Positions 1 through 12,539 of a DNA stretch of 64,000 bases are shown piece by piece (the first letter of the stretch is position 1; each line of letters starts with the position of its first letter). A program made the translations under genes and the position numbers. Source of the stretch: Cladorhizidae sp. MBARI D1340-BT2 (taxonomy: Eukaryota; Porifera; Demospongiae; Poecilosclerida; Cladorhizidae); contig JAQNBH010000011.1 in NCBI GenBank assembly GCA_028752905.1, forward strand, positions 31,494,017 to 31,558,016, given 5' to 3'. The notes below the pieces were generated by a model. It saw only the letters and a list, made by a program, of their open reading frames with translations, did not search any database and was not told where the DNA came from.

Positions 1-3000
1 ATCAACTATATCTTGGGTTTATCAGAGTGAATTAATGCATTGCTATGATGAAAAACACTTAGAAGAGATGCCTGTTATCCAAATGTACCTATGGAAAGTG
101 AAACTAGCTTGCCAATAAGGCTGGCATAGAATCATTGTATTCATATCAACTATCATTTCATTAGATTTTGCTCTAGTCTTGAGGTTGAGTATATCAACTA
201 GAATGCAAGATTACCTTAACTGAAATCCTGAAGTTAATCTTGGCTACCTTAAAAAAATTGTAAATAAGTGTGGTCATAATGGAAAAAGTGGACCCCCAAT
301 AATTGATTGGCCATAGTGCTTGCTACAACTATGTGTTTATAATGGCACTCAAGGCCACTTATAAAACAAAGTAATGGATAAGTTTCTCATTCACTTATCT
401 GTGACCAACCTAAACCAGTACTGCTGCTAAAGTTATTGCTGTGATTTGTAGCTATCTCTCATTGGAATTGAATAATGTAGCTATAGAGACAAAGCTATTT
501 AGAAACTTAGTGCCTACAATTTTCATTTGTGGGTTAATTTTGTTCAACCTAATCTAGACATGTAGCTACAGTTGTTGATCATAACTACAGTTTTCTCATG
601 AAACTCGAGCTCTGTCTTGAAAAACCAATTATATAGGGGGGTTTCCAGTAAGTACACTTTCTTTGGATGCTTGTAGCCTATCATGTGAGTTTTATTCTGT
701 GAGCCTGTTTTGCTGGTTCTAGCCATCAGCTGCTTGTATACCAAAGCTATCTTAATGATTACAACTTGCATGGCACCAGAATACAGTATTAAAAAATCAC
801 TATATGATTACGTAATTTGTGTTAAATTATTGTTTATATATTTAACAGAAAATTCTACTAGATATATAGCCAGATTTACATTTAAATGTACAGTTAGTTA
901 GCTACAGCTTCATGAACTCTTTGTATTAAAGTTCTAAATAACTTCAGGGTTTTCACTTATAGCACTTTTACATCATGGATAGATAGGTAATGAAAATTAC
1001 CTCACAATTACCTTCCATGCTGTAAATGTATTTAATTATTTTTTTTTTTGAACGACTGCTTCAGCCTTATGGGAATTGTCTTGATTAGAACATCGGCATT
1101 CAAAGAGTTAACAATATAATGCACAAGTGTATTCAATTTCCTATAAGCCACTAAGTCTAAAATTTAATGTCAGTCTATATAGTATATGATGATGTAGCCA
1201 TTGCCAATGTAGTGGAGAGTATTGTACAAGGATGACACATTGTTTAGTCTGCCTGGACCATACCAAAGCTAATAATACTCACTCTTAACCAGAAAGAGAT
1301 ATAGTTACAATTAACTATTTCACAGTCTTAAGTCTCTACAAGTGCAGCCTTAGATTTCATTCACATAACTTTTTTTTTTAACTGTTACAAGGCAAGCAAC
1401 AGATTTTTTTCTGTCCATTCCTGTAGAAAGCTTTATCAAAAGGAAATTCTCAGAAAACCTGTTTCCTGTTTGAAAGAATGAGAGCTCAAAATAAAAAAAC
1501 AGGATGAAAAATGACTAGCAATCACAATCGCAGACATTGGCCATTTTCTTCTAGGCCTTGATTGCTGATTCTGTAAGGTCTTTTGCTGAGAAAACCTCTA
1601 GAGTTATCCTTTCTTATCTGGAACCACGTCGTGAATCCATTTACTATGGAAATCCTAGGTGGATAGCTTTTTATAAGTTTTGTTGTAGATATAGAGCAAT
1701 ATTTAGATTTTATTTGCTTACTACTTTAAAGGGATATATTAGTATTGTATATGTTTTCCCCTCATATGTTATTTACAAGTTCACAAAATAGAATTTAACT
1801 TTAACTTTATAGATGTTTAAAAATACACATGATTTTTTCCAACAGTATAAATATTAAATTTAGAAATAAAATACTCTGCATTACATATTTTGGGGGAGTA
1901 AGTTTATGGTAACAATAAGTAATTTGGTGCTAGCTTCACAGACACTGATCTAAGCATCAACTTTTTGCCTGCAATATTCCATAACCATAATATAAGAAGA
2001 AATATTCGAATATTTATTATTGAGTCCAGTATAAAATATTCTTTCTCGGATAACTAACCATTGGCCAGTTTATGGAGAATGTAGGAGCTTGATCATGCTT
2101 GACTTTCATCACTGTCAAGTATTATTGCCTTATTTTCTGGATTTCATGGCTACATAATACAGTATTTCTATATATGCCATTCTCAAGTGAGGGTACGTAA
2201 TACTATGCCATTCTCAAGTAAGGGGACAACAACTTGCAGATACTAATTTGGTTATTGTAATTTTCCAGGAGATTCATTTATTATCTGTGTTATTCCAAAC
2301 ATTTATACTTTAAAAACATAATAAGACAGTCATTTCTTGCTCTTTAATGTTTCCAAAGTGTATCTTCATGTCTTGAACCTGTAATAATATATAAGTGGGA
2401 AAATACTTGCTTGAATGTTCATATACAACAGTAGCCCATAACCTGATTATTATTGCAAACTGCAGCTTATTGTAATTCTACTCTAACGGTATTAGAACAA
2501 ACCTGGATAGCCATGGGGCTGACTTCCTACAGAGCATACATCTCGGAGGAATATTTAGTATCCCAGGATAGTTGGGAAAATCCCATAAAACTCCAACAAC
2601 ATGTTAATCATGGCTAATGGGACAGTTATTATCCTGGGAAACAAATTATTTTAGGACCCATTCTATGAGATCAGTAACCCTTAATAGACATCCCAGGATT
2701 ATGCCCAAAATATAAATAACCCAGTTTCAAGATCAATGTGTATTAGTCTTCTTGCTCATCCAAATAGATGGCAGGAGTTGTGATCATGGCAATCTATGCA
2801 GCACATCTCTTTTGGGCATTAGTTAGGCCTTGCGGTGGAATCTAGATCTGAGTTGAACATTTTGCAGAGAAATATCTATGTGGCATTTTGGGTATAGAAG
2901 AAAACTAGATCCTGGGCAGATACTCAATCTGCCAGGCTCCCTCCATCTTGTAACTTGCTTGCACTGATTGCTCAGTTGTTTATTTGTTTTTGCATGGGAA

Positions 3001-4639
3001 AGCATCTCTTGGCAACACTGAATAAATCCCATAAGTATAGACCATTTTTCCCAAACTTAGCCAACCTAGTGCTTATAAACTACATAATTGTTGGGAGTAA
3101 GAGTTGTTCTTACAGTTGCTGCATGGAGAAGGAAAAATTGAAAACTCGCATTCAATTTTAATCCAAGTAGGAGTAATAATTGAAGAAATTTCACTATATT
3201 GACAGTTTTCACAAATCAGGCCACTTTATAGAAGTAGCATGGAGATATTCTATATTAATACAAATAAGATCAAAGGTTTGAAATATCTAAAGCAAAATAT
3301 CTCTAGTTAATGTAAGCTATTGCATGATAATTTCATCAGCCAGAAAGTAGACCTCAGGCTTAGTGTGCTTCCCATTTTCCATTTACAGGAACCTGCTTCC
3401 AAGTACTTTAATATTACCCTCTGCTCTCAACCATATTATTTCACATTCATATATTTAATGTTTCTTTCACTACATGTGTGCCCATTGAGTTGCAGTAACC
3501 TATATAACTTGGTCATCTGTAAAGAATAAACATGCACACTTATCGTATACAAATAAAAAGGCAGGTAACATAGTTTAAAAGGGCTAGAGCATCATATAAA
3601 ATAATATGGTCGGAAGCACAATGCTTCATTTGGTAACCCAATGCATTGCACTCATTTCTAGTTCACACAAAAAATTTAGATCCATCATAGATATCTATTC
3701 ATAAATACAGTTTTCTAGTTGCTAATGATAGCAGACATCCACTCACAAGAGTGCATCTTAGGACACTTTGTGAATTGCACACAAGATAATTGCTAGAGAG
3801 GCTGCATCTAACCATACTCCATTAGAAAATACCACTAACTGACTGAAATGATGGTTTACTGAGGGCTGTGTTATTAACCTCAATCACTTTAAAAGAATAT
3901 ATAAAAGTTACATACTGCCATAATAATAAAGGAAGTTAATCAACTGGAAATAAATTTTATTGTATCCCATATGCAGCATTGATGAGACTGATGTTATAGT
4001 TAGCTGTAAGCAAATACGATCACTATAGGATTTGGCCCTAAAACTTGTTTGTGAAATAAATTTACTCCAAAGTGTTTTGTTTACTTATATTGGAATTAAA
4101 TTGATTTAGCTCTCAAATGAAGAAGTATCTTGCTCTTTCTTCATTTCATGATAAATAAATTAATTCAGGAGCTCAGGTGATCTAAAATATTTAAATATTG
4201 GGATAAAAATTATTAAGGAAGGATTTAACTGTTGGATAGATACCATCAAAAAGAAAGAGGGGGGAAAAACGGCAGCAATACTAGGAAAATAAAAGATTTT
4301 GAAATGAACAAATCAGATTTAATTAACATATCCAACCAAGTAATAGTGAAACTGTGATACTTGTCACTCTATTTCAAAGCTGGCGGGTTTCAGAGATATT
4401 TTGCCATAGTTTATCCTAAACAGTAGAACACAAAAGTATAAGACATGTGTTGTATATAGATATGAACTAGTGCACACCTTCAGCAATATTCAGACATTTT
4501 CTAGGAAAATTGCAAAATGAAAGTTTTACTATATTAACAAAGATCACCATTGCTTTAAATATAATTTGATGTCCCACTTCAAAATTCAACTATACTACTT
4601 AGTTGAACTAATAAGGACATGACTGTCTCTGTTTGTTGT
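1..4639. other. AT-rich non-coding stretch, no gene seen
   Basis: All reading frames are broken by frequent stops and the only ORFs are short and composition-driven. I saw no domain motif, no convincing exon with both splice signals and no RNA gene. Small repeats are present: ATGCCATTCTCAAGT occurs twice between 2,175 and 2,220, and TCCCAGGAT occurs in direct and inverted form between 2,560 and 2,700. These could be remnants of a short mobile element but are too weak to name. Confidence 0.6.
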
Positions 4640-4789
4640 GCAAGATCTTGTTCTTGAATAACCCTCATCTTGGTCTGTGCATGCAGTTTTCTGCCTTCAG
4701 TTAGGGGGTTGAGATCCCTGATATCCCTCCCTCCTTTGTTTGGGCTTCTGGTCCATTCTATTCAAGCTTGTCAGCTAAGAGTTTCTGCA

Positions 4790-5700
4790 TTGACATTCTC
4801 CTTGCCAGGTTGGTGTCTGACTTTGTAGTCATAGGGCTATAATGTTAAAGCCGATCTCATCAGTAGGCTTAATTTTTCTAAAAGTTTGTGGAGGTATTCC
4901 AGACACTTGTGACCTGTGATCACCACTAATCCCAAATGGCACGATGTGAAGTACACTTGGAAGTCTTGTATGGCTTTCACTATTGTGAGACACTCAAGTT
5001 CTACTACGGCTCTCCCTCGGCAGTTGTTTTCATGAATAGCATGTCACAATGTCTTCTTCGTCATGTTGGCTGAGAATGGCTCCAATTCTGATCCCTAATT
5101 CATCTGCCTCTAACGTGAACTAATCACTTTTGGAGCTTGTCAACATCATGGTGGTGCTGGTGAGCTTCGACTTCAGCTCATCAAAAGCATGTTTCTCCAT
5201 TGACCATTTCACTTTCTCTGCAGCCTCCTTTATCATTGCATCTGTGAATGGGATGCCTATGTCAGCAAAACGAGGTAAAATTCTTCCGTAATACCCCACC
5301 AGACCAAAAAATGCTTTACAACCTTCTTTGTTTTTGGTTATCTGAATTGGTGAACTGCCATAACCTTTGCATAATCCATGTCCCAACATGACATTATGAA
5401 CCTTGCTACTCCAAGACCATCCAACAGTTCATGGCATCAAGTAGGGATCAGGCATCTGTACGTGACACATAACCATCAGACACCATCTTTCTTTGACACC
5501 AACACCAATAGTTCTGCCAATGGACACTCTGACTTCTCAATGATGTCTGCCTGGAGAAGCTGCCGATCAATCCTTGCTGCTGGTAAGTGATATGGAAGAA
5601 AATGAACAGGCTTAGTATCTCATGTATCGATTGTTATCAGGCTGCACAGGTTCGTCCTGGTTTATAACTATAGACGTCATCATACTTGGTCAGAATCGCT
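4790..5700 (-). pseudogene. RT start, connection and RNase H remnant (Gmr1-like pol)
   Basis: Going 5' to 3' on the minus strand: LTKYDDVYSYKPGRT near 5,650 is the conserved segment just before Ty3/gypsy RT. ADIIEKSECP followed by LLVLVSKKDG near 5,500 is the RT entry motif ('gIIekS.SpWasPivlVkKKDG'). At 5,120-5,389 FFGLVGYYGRILPRFADIG and KVKWSMEKHAFDELKSKL form the connection region. Near 5,100 LEADELGIRIGAILSQHD is the first RNase H aspartate motif, and near 4,810 GKENVNAETLS is the 'GkeN.nADaLSR' end of RNase H. The YxDD palm is absent and there are many stops. Confidence 0.75.
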
Positions 5701-5760
5701 TTCACGCCATATTGTTGATAAGCTTCCAGCTTCTGATTTATATCTGAGGTATGCGTCTGT

Positions 5761-6344
5761 TCAGGGGTTAATCAGGTCACCAACCCATTGGTCTCCTGTG
5801 TTTCTTCTGATGCTGTCTCTGCTAAAAGGCATGCTGCTGTTGGGCTCTCCTACTTGGCGAGCATTTTGATGTGGAATACATGTCTGTGCTTTCTTTGGCC
5901 TGTATGAGGTTACGTCTGTCAATTTCCTTCTATCAGCATATGGTCCCATCCATTTTCCTAGAAGCTTGATCGTTTGAGATGGTACGAGGACAAGCACCTA
6001 ATCTCCAGGCTCCAAACTTGTTGAGCATGATATCTTATCGAACCACTCCTTGACTTTCATCCTTGAACTGCATTCTGCAGCTCCTGCTAATTCTGCACTC
6101 TCTCAAGCTTCTCGCATAGGCCCTGCATTTATACAAGCACATACATCTGACTCTCCTTGCATCCTTGCCATTCATCTTTAAGAATGTCAAGTGGTTCCCT
6201 CACTGGCCATCTGTACAAGAATTTCAAATGTGGCAAACTTGTGGTTTCATTACGGACCTCCCAGTAGGCAACTAGCACATATAGGAGTGTCTTGCCCCAC
6301 TGGTTATAAAACTTGTTTATAATCTTTCTCAGCATACCTTTCAT
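5761..6344 (-). pseudogene. Integrase C-terminal half (Gmr1-like pol)
   Basis: Two frames together give the end of a retroviral-type integrase. At 6,129-6,344 the translation includes LLYVLVAYWEV followed by FLYRWPVREPLDIL, which matches the conserved 'lpyllfAyREv ... F.LlyGr.vRgPLdil' segment after the catalytic core. At 5,761-5,997 the frame gives LVLVPSQTIKLLGKWMGPY, the 'LvLLPts..KLLaqWqGPY' strand of the C-terminal DNA-binding domain. The catalytic D,D-35-E core itself is not present in the window on this strand. A frameshift lies between the two pieces. It cannot encode an active integrase. Confidence 0.75.
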
Positions 6345-6930
6345 GGTGTAGTGGAATCATTCCACTAACTACGCTACCTTGGCAAAACCTTTATTGGACC
6401 TCACCTATAAAGTAAAACCAGACAAGCTTAGATGGGAGCCAGTACACCAGGAAGCTTTGTACACACTAAAGGAGGCCCTCTCATCAAATCCTGTCCTACA
6501 GGATCAAGACTATGACAAGAAGTTTGTCGATTGGGGCAGTACTTAGCCAGCATTCTGATGCTCATGGTGATTGCCTCAATGGTCTACTCCTGGAAGCTAT
6601 TCCACCATGAGCGGGACTATGTGGTTGTGGAGTGTGAATGTCTGGCTATCGTGGATGCCATCTGCCGTTTTGAGGTGTACCTGATGGGAGTGGATTTTGA
6701 TTAAGTTACGATACGGCTGCGTTTGATACCTCCACAACATGAAGGACATGGGAGGCAGACTGAGAAGGTAATCTCTCCAGCTCCAACCCTTCAGATTCAC
6801 CATCACACACCAACCAGGAACACCCAATGGAAATGCTGACAGACTGTCACAACTGGCCTGGGAAGAGGAGATAGTCATCAGACACCAGCCTCAGAGCTCA
6901 TTACAGCAAGGGGAGTATAGGAGTGTTGAG
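6345..6930 (+). pseudogene. Ty3/gypsy connection and RNase H fragment, plus strand
   Basis: This is a second, separate gypsy fragment in the opposite orientation to its left neighbour. YATLAKPLLDLTYKVKPDKL and KEALSSNPVLQDQDYDKKFV near 6,370-6,530 are the RT/RNase H connection. A frameshift follows, then ERDYVVVECECLAIVDAI near 6,615-6,665 is the RNase H segment usually seen as 'ErnYstvEkECLAivwai'. LQLQPFRFTI near 6,780 and the frame around 6,820 (GNADRL-type) match the domain end. There is no RT palm, integrase or LTR. Stops and frameshifts make it non-functional. Confidence 0.7.
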
Positions 6931-9219
6931 GTTCCCCTGATGCTAGGGGAACTCCAATAACACACAGAGGACTGCAGCAAAATAAAGAGAGAATTATGAC
7001 TCTATTAGAATAAGAGCTGCTAATTACTTAGCTCTAAGGACTATATATATAAGGTCAAGACCATAGAGCTAACACATAACATGCATTCCAATTTGTCACA
7101 GAATGTAATCACCTACATGATCTGTCATCACTGCACTTAGACATTACCATAATATAATCTCATAACTAGGCAGATTACTAGCAGCCAAATTTAAAGAATG
7201 AAGCTCTGAAGCCATGGCAGATCACCACACAGTTCAGCACCAAGTACCTTCACCTCAATATTTTTAGGATATTCTATTACTTTATCTTGATATTCAGTAG
7301 ACCTCTAGGACAGATCCCTAACAGAGCTAAACACTGTGAAGTTAATCATACCACAGCAATAAGTAGGTATTTTTGTTATGCCCTAACACTTGACACAACT
7401 TTATATTTTTGGATATATCTTTTATGTTTCCTTGTTTTCAAAAATACCAGTAATACCTTCCATGATAGTATATATTATGTACTCTATATCAGCATGAATG
7501 GGACATGATTTTAAGTACCTTTGGGGGGGGGGGGGAACGTGACTCCTAACCTCTGGAAACTATCATTAGCAAGATGGCATGGCACTAACAATCATTGGCA
7601 ATTTTGTGAAGGGAAATATCAATGCAAATGCTTTTACAATTGCAATGATAGCTCACAATTTACACAACATGGCAGCATTACCAGTGAATTACACTAGCTA
7701 AGTTTAGATCACACATTACGCAAGTATCTTTGTTATAAATTAGTAAAATGGAAAAAAATACAGAGGACTGCGTTATCATCGGTGGTAATAATACGAGGCT
7801 GCCTCTCTCTCTTACTTCATTTGAAAAACTCTTTAGATTGGTAGTTTTTTGTCATCAGAAATACATGAATTATAAAAGTAGGCATACATGCTCCTTATTG
7901 CACTTATAGTGGATGTCCCCACACTAGTTAATACTAAATGATAGCTTCTAAACTCTCAACTAGCTCTCAGTTGATATTTTAACTTTCTCAACAATCAACT
8001 TCTTTAAACGCTCACATAGATGCTACTGATTTCATCAGGAATAATGAGAAGCAAAGACTCATGTGAGGTTGATATGTAGCTAACAGTATCCACCCTGTGA
8101 TGCCTGGTGCTGTGTATTTTGCATGACAGGATGTGTTAGAATGATGGGAATGGAACATATAAATAAATAGATATAAATAAATAAGTAATAAATAAAAAGA
8201 GAAGGAAAATATTATAATAACCTTCTAAAAAAATTGTATTCACTCGATGTTTCAACTAGACGCTATAGCCGTCATCAGGAATAGTTATTCCTGATGAAAG
8301 CTAGAGCATCTAGTCAAAATAAATATTAGTAAATAAATAATTAAATATTAAATGATACATAGAGAAAGAGATAAAAAATAAATAGTTTATAATTAAAATA
8401 TTAAAATAGCTTTATGTTTAAGTTCTTTAGAGCAATCCAAAATCTGCATAAGTTTATTTTACAATATGTGATGGTTAGCTCGCATATGGTGCTAGGTTAA
8501 TGTATGTAAATGCCACTTTCACTAGCAGTTTCTTTTTTCACATGAGTAATCCTCCACAAGGTAGGATGTCCATTGTCCTATGCATTATTTTTGATGAAGC
8601 TTCTAGCTTAAACATTGAAATGAAAATTTTATAAAAAGGTTTATTATATGGAAAAATTCAATCTTGATAGCTTTTAAATCGAAACAATTTGTAAAACCTT
8701 TTAAGTGCTCTGTTATTAAGCTACCGTTTACAGTGAGGGAGATGGGGTGGGAAGAAGATGAGGCATATCCTTTCACCAAACTCCAGGTTTCCACCCTCCA
8801 CGATTTTTTGTTATAAATTATAGATATTTAATTGACAATTTTCAAACCAAAATTTCAAGGGAAATTATCTTTAACAAATACAAAATTACTTGGGAAAGTT
8901 ATACAGAAAATAGCTCTATTCTCTCCTTCTTCTCAGTATGGGATGCTCCAACCAAACACAGGTTTTTAATCCAGCCCCCCAAATAAAAAAGAATAATAAC
9001 AAAAATATGCATGGCACATGTAACACAATCTTTCTAACTGTATTTTGTGCTGATAAGAGATATATCCATGTAGGCAATCTTCATGTTTCCATGCAAGTTT
9101 ACATATTTGCTCAAAGAACACGACTTGTTTGGTAATATTAGAAAGAGCCATCGATAAATAAAAATGAAGGCCGGCTGCATCTGTCTATAACCATAAAATC
9201 TGAAGAGAAATATGTAGGC
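6931..9219. other. AT-rich spacer with simple repeats
   Basis: No supported gene. It holds a G13 run at 7,523-7,535, a TAAA-type simple repeat around 8,160-8,400 and a palindromic dispersed repeat at 8,240-8,330 that is listed separately. ORFs in this span are short and have no recognisable motifs. Confidence 0.5.
8240..8330. repeat. Palindromic dispersed repeat centred on CCTGATGA
   Basis: Two inverted copies of one motif face each other around the centre near 8,285. The right arm reads TTCCTGATGAAAGCTAGAGC and continues ATCTAGTC. The reverse complement of the left arm reads CCTGATGACGGCTATAGCG and continues TCTAGTTGAAAC. A related palindrome occurs at 53,235-53,330 and a half copy (TTTCATCAGGAATAAT) near 8,026. 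It behaves like a short palindromic mobile repeat. Each arm can fold a small stem after CTGATGA. Confidence 0.6.
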
Positions 9220-10100
9220 CTCTGTACTATGGTAAGGTTTGGTTATAATACAAGAAATGATGATGACTACATCCTATAAAACCTATATATAAAAGAATTG
9301 AGTGTGTGTCTGTGTGTTGTGTCTATTTCTGTGTCAGAGAGAGTGAAAATATTAACAAACATATTACTTTGAATTACCAATATTGGTATCGTTTATACTC
9401 CTAATGTGTAACACTTGAGATGAGAGGAGTAGTATATGCATGTGCACTTGGAAATAAGAGAGAGAATTCATGTGATAGCTGGATAATATCCTACGACCGA
9501 TGGTGATAATGCAATAGGTATCTTCTATAAGATATATTTTCGCCTAGAATTTTTAATATCAACCTCTCATAATTTATCAGATTCGTTTAGCTTATACTTT
9601 CAACCCCACCAAAGCCAGACAAAAGAAAAATTAAATCTCTGATACAGTTTATGAATTCCTTTACTACCATGTTTAATTCTACCGAGCAAGATAAGCCAGC
9701 TAATGGTTAAAAAAAATCCTATTTAAAATCTATTATAAAATAGTTGCCTATTCCAGCTAGCGCTTGGCATCCGATAAAAAATATTACAGTTTAGGCTTCT
9801 ACTCTCCATCTGTCCACATTTCTATAAGAGTTAATAGCTAACAGAAAAGGAAGGTGAATTTTGATTCTGACTTGGCAAATCTGTATCTCCGTAGCTATAG
9901 ACATGTTTGCTAAACTGGAAGTGATCGTTAATGTAAATGGCCCTGGGAAACTTGAAACAATTGTTATATGGTCAAACTTGTATGACTTCATTTTCATCTT
10001 GAACTAGGTTTGAATCTGTAAGGAATATCATTCTTAGCTATTACATTCCAAGAAATCCAATCTCATAACATCAATTATATACAGATCAGTATATTATAGT
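9220..10100 (-). repeat. Copy of the ~1-kb repeat unit (inverted)
   Basis: Landmarks shared with the copies at 10.7-16.8 kb and 27.06-28.09 kb, here in reverse orientation, include the block around 9,235-9,285 ending GATGACTACATCC, the imperfect GT microsatellite at 9,300-9,350, the GATAATGCAATAGG block at 9,505, the CTCCATCTGTCCACATTTCT block at 9,801 and AATCCAATCTCATAACATC at 10,058. On the plus strand an exon-like block (9,845-10,017, flanked by AACAG and GTAAGG) corresponds to the open exon at 27,852-28,002 but carries stops. Confidence 0.6.
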
Positions 10101-10276
10101 TTTATGTTTGCAACTCTGCTTGGAGCAGCACAATTTCTACTGCTATGTAATCTACAATACTATATATATATAGGATCTCAATTAAAAAAACAAAAATTTC
10201 AGTGGTTTCCTTTGGACATTCAGTCATAACAGTTCATAGTAGTAGTACTAGGCATTGAGTGGTGAGTCCAAAAAAG

Positions 10277-10298
10277 TGGGGGGGGGGAGGGGGGAACC
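10277..10298. repeat. Interrupted poly(G) run
   Basis: A guanine tract interrupted by one adenine. It is one of four G-runs in the window; the others are at 7,523, 20,812 and 39,003. No gene is attached to it. Confidence 0.8.
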
Positions 10299-10739
10299 AT
10301 GTATTGTTTGTTTCAGTTTAAAATCCTACTACTCTATTGTTAGATTGTTAGCCATTGACCAACCCTAAGAATAGCTGAACATCTAATACAGGACTCAAGT
10401 GATTTTGAATGTTTTGATCTGATGTTTAGTTTAGGGAGACTCACATAATAAATGGAGCAAGTACTCTTAACATAACTCAGCACATGCATATTTTTATTTA
10501 TCATCCTATTTTTTTCAAGGACATCTGACATTCTATCTGAAGGAATTCTCAGAGCACCAAAGAGAAGACTCTAAAGAAGCTGCCAAGAACTTGAAAGTGA
10601 TAGTTTGCACTGTTTGGGGTCTTGTATACCCTGTCCATCATTACAACCCCTCTCTTCTACTGTCTATGTACCAGTTATTATTCTTATGTATCCCAACTAT
10701 GCAGCCAATACATTCTATAGAAATCAGCAAAACAATCGT

Positions 10740-12200
10740 TTAGCTAAACAAACCAAGAGTGATTGGTAATAGGCTCTGCAAATGATGAATCCCAACTCCA
10801 GAGCTATAGCATTTGATGATTTGAATAGCTATGTCAGAATAAAACTCTAGTTTCCTTTTCCACCAGCTTTTATGTGGTGATGATTGGAGAATAGAGGTAG
10901 AGTGAGGTGTTTTGTGATGTCAGAATAGAGGTGGACAAATAGAAATATGGACAGATGGTGTGTAGAAGTTTTAGCAGAGCCTGACAAAGATTCAAGGTCA
11001 CGGATTATGCCTAGGGCTAGTTATAAGGTAAGCAAAAGGAAACTCTGTTTTGATTTATTTCGACCAGGATTAATTTTTAGTATGTAGCCAGCCAACTGTG
11101 TATATGCTTAATAGAGGCATGGTAGTAGAGGGATTCATAAACTCTCCAGAAACTTAGCTCTCTTCTAATTTGATGCTGGTTCTAATTGAAAACTCATGTT
11201 GTCTGTGTGTTTGGTGGAGTTGATAGTTCTATAGATAATTAAAAAAATTGTAAGAAATCTCTATCATGTGCTGTAGCACCCCGATCATCTGCCTATACAA
11301 ATTCACATGTGTTATCACCTAGTTGTTTATTAGTATATATTGTAAAAATCAATGGAGTAAGGACAATTGTTTGAGGGGGACCATTCTTTAAAATATGATT
11401 GTTCACTCTATGGTGGATAGCAATTGTAATCACCAGGATATTGCTTAACAGACATTTTTGGTTGACTCTATAGTATGCTGCAATGAGGTAAACAAGGACT
11501 GCATGAGTAAATCTAATAACCATCTTCAGTACAAATGCACATACCTGTGGCATCCACAGTAAACTTATTGGTGTACTTTCCCCTTGCTAAGAAACTGCTA
11601 GGTTTATGCTCTTCACTACGACTAATTTAAATAAGTTACCCTGTTCGCATTTATTACAGATAAATATATAATATGCTATGCTAGGCATTGCAAAGGTAAA
11701 AATTGTAGATGGTTAAAAAACAAACATTTTAAATTGAGATCATAATAATTGTGTTAGACCACATCACTCTAACCATTGACCTGCCACAACTACAGCTAGA
11801 ATATACTGATCTATAAATTATTCATGATATGATATTGTTGCTTGGGTTATGTTATGGAGTAGAAGCTAAGAATTATAGATTCCAAACTGGTGCCAATTGA
11901 CAACCATCTCAGATATTCTCAATTACGACCATAACAATCATATCCTTTTTAGCATAGCTAGTAGTATGTGTTGAATAGATTGGTTAAATCAGAATGACAC
12001 TTCCCATCTATTCTTGTCAGCTATAAACTCTAATCGAAATATCTACTGATGAACTGTAGAAGATTTACTTGAGCCTGAGAAAGCTCATTGGGATGTGTGA
12101 ATACACTTCCTATGCAGAATGGAGAATTACACTTATAAAAAGGCTAAGATTGTGTTCAATGAGTAAAAGGTACACTAAGGAAGCCACAGGTATGAATATT
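10740..12200 (+). repeat. Two diverged copies of the ~1-kb repeat unit
   Basis: The conserved block around GTGTAGAAGTTTTAGCAGAG occurs near 10,958 and its counterpart CTGTAGAAGATTTACTTGAG near 12,055, about 1.1 kb apart. The unit's other landmark, TTTGGTGGAGTTGATAG near 11,210, also recurs near 14,842 and 15,724. The block ACTGATCTATAAATTATTC at 11,808 recurs in inverted form near 28,055 and 10,070. Divergence is high, so the copies are old. No intact ORF is supported within these copies. Confidence 0.55.
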
Positions 12201-12539
12201 CACTTGTACTGATACACGATTAGCTGAAATCAAAACAGATGCTACATGTACAAGCAGTGTGATTTGGCCATAAACAATTTTATATTACCATAGACCATTC
12301 TTTTCCAGATTGGTTTGCCATAAAATTGGCTATTTCTAATCAAGTCTCTGAGAGTGTTTATCAATTTCTCAGTATCATATCTTAGCTCTATCTAGTAAGA
12401 AAAGCTAGACAGTGCCATATTAAAAACTAATAACTGTAGTTGGCTTCAAACTGTTGAGAAGCTTTCTTAGGCTTTGGTAAAGAATCTGCACTCTATCCAT
12501 CCTATAAAAGGAAGAAGCATCACAAAAGATTGTCATTAC

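Larger units (their letters stand above)
4640..6344 (-). mobile_element. Degenerate Ty3/gypsy element with integrase before RT (Gmr1-like order)
   Basis: Reading the minus strand from high to low coordinates, the order is integrase C-terminal half, a linker ending in the PGRT motif that precedes RT, the RT N-terminal edge, the RT/RNase H connection region and RNase H. This puts integrase upstream of RT, the arrangement known for Gmr1-like Ty3/gypsy elements, rather than the usual RT-RH-IN order. Frames shift repeatedly and stops are common, so the copy is dead. No LTR is visible on either side. The RT palm is mostly missing between about 5,390 and 5,480. A plus-strand gypsy fragment abuts the high-coordinate end. 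Confidence 0.75.

Noticed and set aside
5378..5590. Plus-strand ORF of 70 codons
   Set aside because: Antisense to the RT start motifs of the minus-strand Gmr1-like remnant.
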